A program made the translations under genes and the position numbers. The notes under the pieces were generated by a model. That model was given only the letters and a program-made list of their open reading frames with translations. It had not been told where the DNA came from and did not search any database. This document shows positions 6,631 through 12,270 of a stretch of 12,270 nucleotides of DNA, in pieces (position 1 is the first letter of the stretch; the number at the start of each line of letters is the position of its first letter). Source of the DNA: Rhodocyclaceae bacterium (GTDB lineage Bacteria > Pseudomonadota > Gammaproteobacteria > Burkholderiales > Rhodocyclaceae). The stretch covers positions 1 through 12,270 of the forward strand of contig JAUXNZ010000064.1 of assembly GCA_030682595.1 (NCBI GenBank). Reading direction: 5' to 3'.

Positions 6631-6658
6631 AACTCTCGGCCATGACCGGCCGAGAGTT
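6631..6658 (+). terminator. Hairpin after ccoP, weak terminator or mRNA end-stabiliser
   Basis: A perfect 11-bp stem, AACTCTCGGCC (6631-6641) with GGCCGAGAGTT (6648-6658), closes a 6-base loop and lies 17 bp after the ccoP stop. Only a short T-tract follows (TTTCT, shared with the stem end). It may therefore be a leaky terminator or a 3'-end stabiliser that lowers ccoG-ccoH expression relative to ccoNOQP. Confidence 0.55.
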
Positions 6659-6670
6659 TCTCGCCGACCT

Positions 6671-6700
6671 TTGGTGGGTGGGTGTCGCATGGGCGATAAT
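6671..6700 (+). promoter_or_regulatory. Possible sigma-70 promoter for ccoG-ccoH
   Basis: GATAAT at 6695-6700 matches the -10 consensus at 5 of 6 positions. A poor -35 (TTGGTG, 6671-6676) lies 18 bp upstream. The predicted leader of about 65 nt contains a small GC hairpin (CGGGG-AATG-CCCCG, 6725-6738). The position between the post-ccoP hairpin and ccoG makes a separate promoter plausible, but the -35 match is weak. Confidence 0.3.
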
Positions 6701-6770
6701 GGAAAGGTGTGCAAAGGCAGACTTCGGGGAATGCCCCGCCTTGTGTACCCCCATTGAGACGACGTAAGTC

Positions 6771-7136
6771 ATGAACCAGAAAAATTCCCAAGTTGCCACC
6801 GCCGCTCCCGTAGCGGAAGAGGGTCTCTACAAGGCGCGCAAAAAGATCCAGGTGCGTTCGGTGACCGGCATATTCGCGACCTGGCGCTGGGCGTTGGTCT
6901 GGCTTACGCAGTTGCTGTATTACGGTTTGCCGTGGCTGCAATGGAATGACCGGCAGGCCGTGCTGCTCGATCTGGTCAATCGCAAATTCTATATTTTCGG
7001 GCTGGTATTGTGGCCGCAGGATGTATTTTTCCTCGCCATCATCCTGATCATCTCGGCTTACGCGCTGTTTTTGTTTACGGCGGTGGCGGGACGCCTGTGG
7101 TGCGGCTATGCCTGTGCGCAGACGGTATTTACCTAA
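6771..7136 (+). CDS. ccoG: N-terminal fragment of CcoG (two membrane helices and the first cysteine pair)
   Basis: 121 aa. It contains a soluble N-terminus (KKIQVRSVTGIFATWRW), a first helix region (WALVWLTQLLYYGLPWL) and a second (DVFFLAIILIISAYALFLFTAVAG), then the first cysteine pair in WCGYACAQTVFT. It ends at TAA 7134-7136, in the cytoplasmic loop before helix 3. The usual Pro after the second Cys (CPQ) is Ala here. The ATG at 6771 fits the family N-terminus; the Shine-Dalgarno is weak. Alone this fragment lacks both 4Fe-4S ferredoxin motifs and cannot be a complete CcoG. Confidence 0.8.
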   Translation: MNQKNSQVATAAPVAEEGLYKARKKIQVRSVTGIFATWRWALVWLTQLLYYGLPWLQWNDRQAVLLDLVNRKFYIFGLVLWPQDVFFLAIILIISAYALFLFTAVAGRLWCGYACAQTVFT

Positions 7137-8186
7137 ATGTTCATGTGGATCGAGGAGAAGATCGAAGGCAAGCGCAGCGCCCGCATCAAGCTCGACAAGG
7201 CGCCGCTGGACGCGCGCAAGCTGACCCGGCGCGGCCTCAAATATGGCGCATGGATTTTGCTGGCGCTGTGGACGGGCTTTACGCTGGTCGGTTACTTCAC
7301 GCCGATCAAGGAACTCTGGGTTTCGTTCTGGTCATGGAATCTGGGTCCCTGGGAAACCTTCTGGATCTTCTTTTACGCCGCCTTCACCTATGCCTTCGCC
7401 GGGCACATGCGCGAACAGGTGTGCCTGTACATGTGCCCTTATGCGCGCTTCCAGGGCGTCATGTTCGACCCGGATACCCTGGTGATCACCTACGACCCGG
7501 AGCGCGGTGAGCCGCGCGGGCAGCGCAAGAAAGGTGTTGCTCCGCAGAGCATCGGCAAGGGCGACTGCGTCGATTGCGATATCTGCGTGCAGGTCTGTCC
7601 GACCGGCATCGACATTCGCGACGGCCTGCAATACGAATGCATCGGTTGTGCCGCCTGCATCGATGCCTGCGACGCCGTCATGGCGCAGATGAATTACCCC
7701 AAGGGCCTGATTCGCTATACCACCGAGAATGCGCTGGAGCGCCATTGGGGCATGAAGGAGATCCTCGCTCACGTGGTGCGTCCGCGCATTGTCATCTACA
7801 GCCTTATCCTGGCCGGCCTCACGCTGGCGCTGATCTGGGGCCTGGCCAACAAGGCCGATCTGCGCGTCAATGTGCTGCGTGACCGCGCCATTCTGGCACG
7901 CGAAGTCGAGGGCGGCTTGATCGAAAATGTCTATCGTCTGCAGGTCATGAATGTCACCGAACAGGCGCATCGTTACACCGTGTCGGTATCCGGACTCAAT
8001 GACATCCGGCTGGAGGGTGCGAGTTCGATCGAGGTGCCCGCCGTCACGACCAAGACCCTGCCGATCCTGGTCCGGGTGCCTCTGGAATCCGGCCAGAAGG
8101 GCGCACATATGATTTATTTCGATGTCCAGGCAGAAAACAACAGCGGGATGGCCGTGCATGAAAAGGCCACTTTTCTGATTCCCTGA
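7137..8186 (+). CDS. ccoG: C-terminal part of CcoG (ferredoxin domain and periplasmic IgG-like domain)
   Basis: 349 aa, with ATG directly after the TAA (TAA-ATG) in the same frame as the N-terminal half. Visible in order: MFMWIEEKIEGKR, helix 3 (about 39-55), helix 4 (about 75-92), EQVCLYMCPYARFQ, two 4Fe-4S clusters starting at C144 (CVDCDICVQVCPTG, then CIGCAACIDAC), helix 5 (about 219-237), and a C-terminal beta-rich domain with LQVMNVTEQAHRYTVSV that ends in the family's final stretch. No Shine-Dalgarno precedes the ATG, so expression would need termination-reinitiation or stop readthrough. It lies 17 bp upstream of ccoH. Many annotation pipelines would call this alone as ccoG. Confidence 0.8.
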   Translation: MFMWIEEKIEGKRSARIKLDKAPLDARKLTRRGLKYGAWILLALWTGFTLVGYFTPIKELWVSFWSWNLGPWETFWIFFYAAFTYAFAGHMREQVCLYMCPYARFQGVMFDPDTLVITYDPERGEPRGQRKKGVAPQSIGKGDCVDCDICVQVCPTGIDIRDGLQYECIGCAACIDACDAVMAQMNYPKGLIRYTTENALERHWGMKEILAHVVRPRIVIYSLILAGLTLALIWGLANKADLRVNVLRDRAILAREVEGGLIENVYRLQVMNVTEQAHRYTVSVSGLNDIRLEGASSIEVPAVTTKTLPILVRVPLESGQKGAHMIYFDVQAENNSGMAVHEKATFLIP

Positions 8187-8203
8187 TTTCCCATGCAATA
8201 CGA

Positions 8204-8719
8204 ATGAACATTATGACCACTCCAATGATAGAAAATCCAAACCCCTGGTATCGGGAACCCTGGCCTTGGCTCCTCATGGCGTTACCGGCCACCTCCGTGG
8301 TCGTGGGACTTGCCTTTGCCTGGGCGGCCGTGGTGACCAACGATGGATTGGTGACCGAGGATTATTACAAGCAGGGGCAAATGATCGGGGAGACGCTGGC
8401 GAAAAGCCGGCGCGCGGAAGAACTGGGCATTGCCGCCGGCCTGCGTCTGACGAGCGAGAGCATTCGCATCCGGCTTAGCGCCCGGCAGGCGGACATGCCG
8501 ATGCCGTCAGCCTTGCTCGTGACGGTGTCGCATCCGACCCGCGCCGGCCAGGATCAGAGAAGCGTTCTCAAACCCGCTGGTGATGCCTATGTCGGAAGCT
8601 TGCAAACAACGGCATCCGGCCACCGGCTGGTGCTGATCGAGGATGAAGAAAAAACCTGGCGGCTGGTGGGCAGCGTGGTATTGCCCGCCGCCAACGAAAC
8701 GGTCATCGGCGGCGGCTAA
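8204..8719 (+). CDS. ccoH: FixH/CcoH-family cbb3 oxidase assembly protein
   Basis: 171 aa with a short cytoplasmic N-terminus (NPNPWYREPWPW), one membrane helix (about residues 22-45), the family signature VTEDYYKQGQ just after it, and a periplasmic beta-rich domain. CcoH/FixH interacts with CcoN and is needed for stable cbb3 assembly, probably with CcoI. It lies 17 bp after the ccoG C-terminal part and is probably co-transcribed with it. Start: ATG 8204 or ATG 8213 are both possible; neither has a clear Shine-Dalgarno. The stop overlaps the stop of the opposing stress-protein gene by four bases, with no visible terminator between the two convergent units. Confidence 0.9.
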   Translation: MNIMTTPMIENPNPWYREPWPWLLMALPATSVVVGLAFAWAAVVTNDGLVTEDYYKQGQMIGETLAKSRRAEELGIAAGLRLTSESIRIRLSARQADMPMPSALLVTVSHPTRAGQDQRSVLKPAGDAYVGSLQTTASGHRLVLIEDEEKTWRLVGSVVLPAANETVIGGG

Positions 8720-9159
8720 CGATAGACCAGTACCGGAATCTTCGAGTGTGTCAGCACCTTTTGCGTTTCGGAGCCAAGCAATAAACCACTGAAGCCGCGG
8801 CGTCCGTGGGATGCCATGAAGATGAGGTCGCAGCCGGCGGTATCCGCCCCCGCAATCACCGCCTCGAAGGGAATGTCGCTGGTCACGGCCAGTGATTCAC
8901 ATGGGACGTTGCGCCCCTCGGCAAGCTTCACGCATGCGCCCAGTATGGCAGCGGCCTGCTTGTCGGCTATCTCGGCAAATTTTTCCGGGGTAGTCGGATC
9001 GATCAGCGCGCCCTCGCCAAAAAAGGCGATCGGATACTCGGGTTTGGCGTAGAAAAAGGTGACGCGCGCACCCAACACGGCTGCGAAATCGACCGCTTGA
9101 TTGACGGCTTCCGTCGAGAGTTGCGAGCCATCGGTCGGAACGAGAATGTGTTTGAACAT
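8716..9159 (-). CDS. Universal stress protein (UspA family), ATP-binding type
   Basis: 147 aa on the minus strand. It starts MFKHILVPTDGS at the ATG whose complement is 9157-9159, just after a very strong Shine-Dalgarno (six Gs, complement of about 9163-9169). Seen: nucleotide-binding Asp10 in PTDGS and the ATP-binding signature ASHGRRGFSGLLLGS (G119, then nine residues, then G129-S130), with the final strand IPVLVYR. Only the first Gly of the usual G-x2-G-x9-G(S/T) pattern is replaced (Ala116). A longer reading from a GTG at 9205-9207 is less likely because it overruns the regulatory box and does not fit the family start. Such proteins often respond to oxygen or energy stress. The gene is divergent from the PHA synthase gene. 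Confidence 0.95.
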   Translation of the reverse strand: MFKHILVPTDGSQLSTEAVNQAVDFAAVLGARVTFFYAKPEYPIAFFGEGALIDPTTPEKFAEIADKQAAAILGACVKLAEGRNVPCESLAVTSDIPFEAVIAGADTAGCDLIFMASHGRRGFSGLLLGSETQKVLTHSKIPVLVYR

Positions 9160-9190
9160 ATTTCCCCCCACTGGTAAGCATGGTTGGCGC

Positions 9191-9232
9191 TTGACGCAGA
9201 TCAACACTCACGACCCCGTCTCCCGCCACAAT
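9191..9232 (+). promoter_or_regulatory. FNR/ANR box and putative class II promoter of the PHA synthase gene
   Basis: TTGACGCAGATCAA (9191-9204) matches the FNR/ANR consensus at 9 of 10 positions. A -10-like CACAAT lies at 9227-9232, exactly where a class II promoter with its box at -41.5 would need it (start about 9239). The leader to the phaC ATG would be about 47 nt. For the divergent stress-protein gene the same geometry would put the start inside the coding region, so activation in that direction is unlikely. The box is strong; the -10 is moderate (4 of 6). Confidence 0.65.
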
Positions 9233-9285
9233 CATAGCCCATTCTGCTGGCAGGGTCGGGGAGATTGGGTCAGGGAGAGTCAGGC

Positions 9286-11019
9286 ATGGCAAACGGCAAG
9301 CATCCGGTGGCCGCATTCGCGCCGCACCGCGCCCTCCGCTCAATGAGTGAGGCGGTGGAAACCACAATTGATCCGCTGGGCTTGGCGATGCCGCTGTTGC
9401 ACGCTCAACTGGCCTGGGTGACGCACCCGCAGGAACTGGCCGAGGTCGCGGCGGAACTCTCGGCCCGTATGCTGGCGCTGCAGGGGCATGCGTGGCAGCG
9501 CTTTCTGGGGGCGCAGGGCCCGGATCTCGAGGAGCCGCATCCGGACGACACCCGGTTTGTCGATCCGGTGTGGCAGGAGTCGGCGGGCTGGAATATCGCC
9601 AAGCAATGGTATCTGCTGACCACCCACTTCACGCAGGACATGCTCTACCAGTCGCACGGCCTGTCGAACCGGGATCGCCGCCGTGCCGCGTTCTGGTGGC
9701 GCAAATGGCTCAATGCGATGGCGCCGACCAACTTTTTGTTGAGCAATCCGGTGGCGCTGCAAAAAGCTGTCGAGAGCAACGGCGAAAGCCTGCTGCGCGG
9801 GATGCGGATATTTCTGGATGACGCTAGGGCCGGCAACATCCGCATGACGCGCCCCGATGACTTCAAGGTCGGCGTGAACCTCGCCACCACGCCGGGCAAG
9901 GTGGTGCTGCAAAATCGCTTGCTCGAGCTGATTCACTATGCACCGACCGCGCCTGAGACCTATCGCACACCGCTGCTGATCGTCACGCCGTGGATCAACA
10001 AATACTACATCCTCGACCTGACGCCGAAAAAAAGCCTCGTCAGATTCCTGCTCGGGCAGGGCTTCGACGTCTATATCACCAGTTGGAAGAACCCGGATGC
10101 CGCGCTGGCCGGTGTCGGTTTCGACGACTACATGACGGAAGGCATCGGTGCCGCCGTGGATGCGGTGCGCAGCATTTCGAAGAGCGACAAGCTGCATGCG
10201 GCGGGCTATTGCATCGGCGGGGCGGCCCTGGCCGCCTGGCTGGCCTGGGCGAACCGCCACTATGCCGCCCAGGACGTGCCGCTGGCCAGCGCGACCTTCC
10301 TCACCACCTTGGTCGATTATCACAAGCCGGGCGACGTCGAGGTCTTTCTGGATGAAGGCAGCTTCAAATATCTGGCCCGCAACATGGCGCAGAAAGGCTT
10401 TCTCGACGGCAAGGAGATGGCTGCCGCCTTCCGCCTGCTGCGCTCGAACAGCCTGATCTGGCATTACGTCGTGCATGGCTATCTGTATGGCGAGAAGCCG
10501 CCGCCCTTCGACGTGTTGTTCTGGAACATGGACACCACGCGCATGCCGGCGAAAATGCACACTTGGTATCTGCGCAATTTCTATCTCGACAACAAACTGG
10601 TCAAGAAGGATGCGCTGGAGGTGGCGGGCCAGCCGCTCGATCTTTCCCGCATCGTGCAGCCCGTGTATGCGGTGGGGGCGGCGGACGATCACATTGCGCC
10701 CTGGCAGCAGACTTTCCGTTTGAACAATTGGGTAGCCGGGCCCAAGCGCTATGTACTGTCGAGTTCCGGCCATATTTTCGGCATCGTCAATCCGGTGGTG
10801 AGTCCACCCAGGCGCGAATACTGGGTGGGCGAAGCCGAGCGGCATGACAGCGCTGCGGACTGGCAAGATCGCGCAGAGCATCATGCCGGCAGTTGGTGGG
10901 AAGACTGGATGCACTGGCTCAAACCGCAGTCGGGCGCCCTGGGCAAGCCGCAAGCCATGGCCAGCAAGGCTTACCCGGCCCTTGCGGATGCGCCCGGCAC
11001 CTACGTTCTGGAAAGTTAA
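9286..11019 (+). CDS. phaC: Poly(3-hydroxyalkanoate) synthase, class I-like (PhaC)
   Basis: Polymerises (R)-3-hydroxyacyl-CoA into PHA storage granules. The 577-aa product matches class I synthases in length (Cupriavidus enzyme about 589 aa). Seen: the PhaC N-terminal domain (for example NFLLSNPVALQKAVESNGES), then PWINKYYILDL, then the alpha/beta-hydrolase core with the lipase-like box GYCIGG (catalytic Cys309), Asp468 in ADDHIAPW and His496 in SSGHIFGIVNP, and the class I C-terminus HHAGSWWEDWMHWL. All three catalytic residues are present. Start: ATG 9286 has a good Shine-Dalgarno (AGGGAGAG, 9272-9279, 6-nt spacer); TTG 9265 is less likely. No phaA, phaB, phaP or phaE is in the window, so it may be a stand-alone or secondary synthase. 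An FNR box upstream suggests oxygen control. Confidence 0.93.
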   Translation: MANGKHPVAAFAPHRALRSMSEAVETTIDPLGLAMPLLHAQLAWVTHPQELAEVAAELSARMLALQGHAWQRFLGAQGPDLEEPHPDDTRFVDPVWQESAGWNIAKQWYLLTTHFTQDMLYQSHGLSNRDRRRAAFWWRKWLNAMAPTNFLLSNPVALQKAVESNGESLLRGMRIFLDDARAGNIRMTRPDDFKVGVNLATTPGKVVLQNRLLELIHYAPTAPETYRTPLLIVTPWINKYYILDLTPKKSLVRFLLGQGFDVYITSWKNPDAALAGVGFDDYMTEGIGAAVDAVRSISKSDKLHAAGYCIGGAALAAWLAWANRHYAAQDVPLASATFLTTLVDYHKPGDVEVFLDEGSFKYLARNMAQKGFLDGKEMAAAFRLLRSNSLIWHYVVHGYLYGEKPPPFDVLFWNMDTTRMPAKMHTWYLRNFYLDNKLVKKDALEVAGQPLDLSRIVQPVYAVGAADDHIAPWQQTFRLNNWVAGPKRYVLSSSGHIFGIVNPVVSPPRREYWVGEAERHDSAADWQDRAEHHAGSWWEDWMHWLKPQSGALGKPQAMASKAYPALADAPGTYVLES

Positions 11020-11128
11020 AAGTCGGCGCTGGCAGGACGGCACCACGCGCCATCGGCTATCATTACGGACTATAACTTAGGCCGCAATCCGGGGGACAGG
11101 CCGCCGGGCGTGGTCGTGGATAGTGATA

Positions 11129-12270
11129 ATGAAACGTGTGGATGATTTCCGTCTGAAGCTGGGCAAGCATGAGCTGATGCCCATCGTCATCGGCGGCATG
11201 GGGGTGGATATTTCGACCACCGAACTGGCGCTCGTGGCGGCGCGGCTGGGTGGTGTCGGCCACATTTCCGACGCGATGGTGCCGACCATCTCGGATCGGC
11301 GCTACAACACCAAGTACGTCAAGGACAAGCTCAAACAATACAAGTACAACGTCGCCAACGACGACAAGTCGGATGTGCAGTTCGATCTCGCGCGCCTGGC
11401 CGAGGCCACGGAGATGCATGTGAAGAGCACCATGGAAGCCAAGCGCGGCTCCGGGCTGATCCTCATCAACTGCATGGAAAAGCTGACGATGAACGCGCCG
11501 AAGGAGACGCTGCGGGTAAGGCTGCGCTCCGCGCTTGACGCCGGCATCGATGGCATCACGCTGGCGGCCGGCCTGCACCTCGGTTCGTTTGCCCTGATGG
11601 AAGATCATCCGCGTTTCCGCGATGCCAAGCTCGGCATTATCGTCTCGTCGCTGCGTGCCTTGCAACTGTTTATCAAGAAGAGCGCGCGCACCCGCCGCCT
11701 GCCCGACTATGTGGTCGTCGAAGGGCCGCTGGCGGGTGGCCATCTGGGCTTTGGCATGGATTGGGCGCAATACGACCTCGCCACCATCGTCGCCGAAATC
11801 CGCGCCTGGCTGGCCGCCGAGCAGCTCGACATCCCGCTGATTCCGGCCGGTGGCATCTTCACCGGCGGCGACGCCGCCGACTTCCTCGAGCATGGCGCGG
11901 CAGCGGTGCAGGTGGCGACTCGGTTTACCGTGGCCAAGGAATGCGGCCTGCCCGATGATGTCAAGCAGGAGTATTTCAAGGCCAGCGAAGACGACATCGA
12001 GGTCAATGGTATTTCGCCGACCGGCTATCCGATGCGCATGCTGAAGAAAAGCCCCGCCATTGGTGACGGCATTCGCCCCAACTGCGAGGCGTATGGCTAC
12101 ATTCTCGATGCCAACGGCAATTGCCAGTACATCCAGGCCTATAACCGCGAGCTGGCTGCCCATCCTGGCGCCAAGAAGATCAAGGTCTGGGACAAGACCT
12201 GCCTGTGCACGCAAATGCGCAATTTCGACCTATGGACCTGCGGCCATTACACCTATCGCCTCAAGGACAC
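11129..12270 (+). CDS. Nitronate monooxygenase (2-nitropropane dioxygenase)-family flavoprotein, 3' end outside window
   Basis: An open frame starts at ATG 11129 and runs off the right edge with no stop, giving 380 residues. It has the FMN-binding TIM-barrel pattern of the family: MPIVIGGMGVDIS at 17-29, EGPLAGGHLGFG around E198-H205 with the conserved His, and IPAGGIFTGGDAADFLEHGA followed by AVQVATRF, the phosphate-binding glycine loop. Beyond the barrel, the visible C-terminal stretch has cysteines at 358, 360 and 371 (TCLCT and WTCGHYTYRLKD), which resembles a metal or Fe-S site; this extension occurs in a subgroup of the family. Members oxidise alkyl nitronates or act as related flavin oxidoreductases; the substrate here is unknown. 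It lies 109 bp after phaC, with no terminator seen between them. The Shine-Dalgarno is weak (GTGGA). Confidence 0.85.
   Translation, partial: MKRVDDFRLKLGKHELMPIVIGGMGVDISTTELALVAARLGGVGHISDAMVPTISDRRYNTKYVKDKLKQYKYNVANDDKSDVQFDLARLAEATEMHVKSTMEAKRGSGLILINCMEKLTMNAPKETLRVRLRSALDAGIDGITLAAGLHLGSFALMEDHPRFRDAKLGIIVSSLRALQLFIKKSARTRRLPDYVVVEGPLAGGHLGFGMDWAQYDLATIVAEIRAWLAAEQLDIPLIPAGGIFTGGDAADFLEHGAAAVQVATRFTVAKECGLPDDVKQEYFKASEDDIEVNGISPTGYPMRMLKKSPAIGDGIRPNCEAYGYILDANGNCQYIQAYNRELAAHPGAKKIKVWDKTCLCTQMRNFDLWTCGHYTYRLKD

Larger units (their letters stand above)
6771..8186 (+). pseudogene. ccoG: ccoG interrupted by an in-frame stop codon at 7134-7136
   Basis: Taken together, 6771-8186 encode a full-length CcoG/RdxA-type protein (about 471 codons, the family's usual size) in one continuous frame, broken only by TAA at 7134-7136. 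The family motif here reads, as I recall it, CGYxCPQTVxTEIFMW, so the TAA stands where a Glu codon (GAA) is expected: one G-to-T change. CcoG is a membrane polyferredoxin that reduces Cu(II) for cbb3 oxidase assembly. All remaining parts, including both ferredoxin cysteine clusters, are intact, so the lesion is recent, is a sequence error, or is tolerated because an ATG follows directly. The two halves are listed separately. Confidence 0.75.

Noticed and set aside
6619..6632. FNR-like sequence ACGATGTTTATCAA upstream of ccoG
   Set aside because: Only one half-site is intact (8 of 10 positions), it overlaps the post-ccoP hairpin, and no -10 sits at the required distance.
9340..11046. Minus-strand open frame of 568 codons opposite phaC
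   Set aside because: The plus strand has a full PHA synthase with catalytic triad; the antisense product shows no family features.
11058..11076. TATCAT and TATAAC -10-like hexamers before the last gene
   Set aside because: Neither has an acceptable -35 at 16-18 bp, so a separate promoter cannot be supported; readthrough from phaC is equally likely.
11063..12214. Minus-strand open frame of 383 codons opposite the last gene
   Set aside because: The plus-strand frame from 11129 is open to the window edge and encodes a clear flavoprotein barrel.
1..12270. CRISPR arrays, tRNA or rRNA genes, insertion sequences, phage or defence genes
   Set aside because: No spaced direct repeats, cloverleaf sequences, transposases or terminal inverted repeats were seen; the segment looks like core chromosome.

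Overview
The window is a high-GC, tightly packed proteobacterial chromosome segment. Gene content and protein style suggest a betaproteobacterium, most likely Rhodocyclales-like. This is an inference from protein similarity recalled from memory; no database search was run. The core is a nearly complete locus for cbb3-type cytochrome c oxidase, the high-affinity terminal oxidase used under micro-oxic conditions.

Layout, left to right. (1) The 3' part of a short-chain dehydrogenase of the 3-hydroxyacyl-CoA dehydrogenase type (1-492). (2) ccoI, the copper-exporting P1B-ATPase that supplies the oxidase (495-2948), followed directly by ccoS (2949-3164). (3) A 259-bp intergenic region with a strong intrinsic terminator, a palindrome of unknown function, and an FNR/ANR box with a well-placed -10 element driving ccoN. 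A further perfect FNR box lies in the 3' end of ccoS and points at the terminator. (4) ccoN, ccoO, ccoQ and ccoP, the structural subunits (3424-6614); ccoQ is only 59 aa. (5) A hairpin and a weak promoter, then ccoG, which is broken by an in-frame TAA at 7134-7136, then ccoH/fixH. (6) A universal stress protein gene on the minus strand (8716-9159), overlapping the end of ccoH tail to tail. (7) A divergent gene for a class I-like poly(3-hydroxyalkanoate) synthase (9286-11019), with another FNR box in the shared intergenic region. (8) The 5' part of a nitronate monooxygenase-family flavoprotein gene, open at the right edge (11129-12270).

How it fits together. CcoI exports copper for the CcoN heme b3-CuB centre, CcoG is the membrane copper reductase that feeds it, CcoH and CcoS assist assembly, and CcoO and CcoP deliver electrons through c-type hemes. 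Oxygen control is visible as three FNR-type boxes: 3133-3146, 3307-3320 and 9191-9204. The first and third are the identical 14-mer. The third is spaced to activate the PHA synthase gene, not the stress-protein gene, which suggests that respiration and carbon storage share an oxygen switch.

Main points for a second look: a possible FNR-dependent small RNA of about 64 nt between ccoS and ccoN; the split ccoG with an ATG directly after the new stop codon; and the FNR box in front of phaC.
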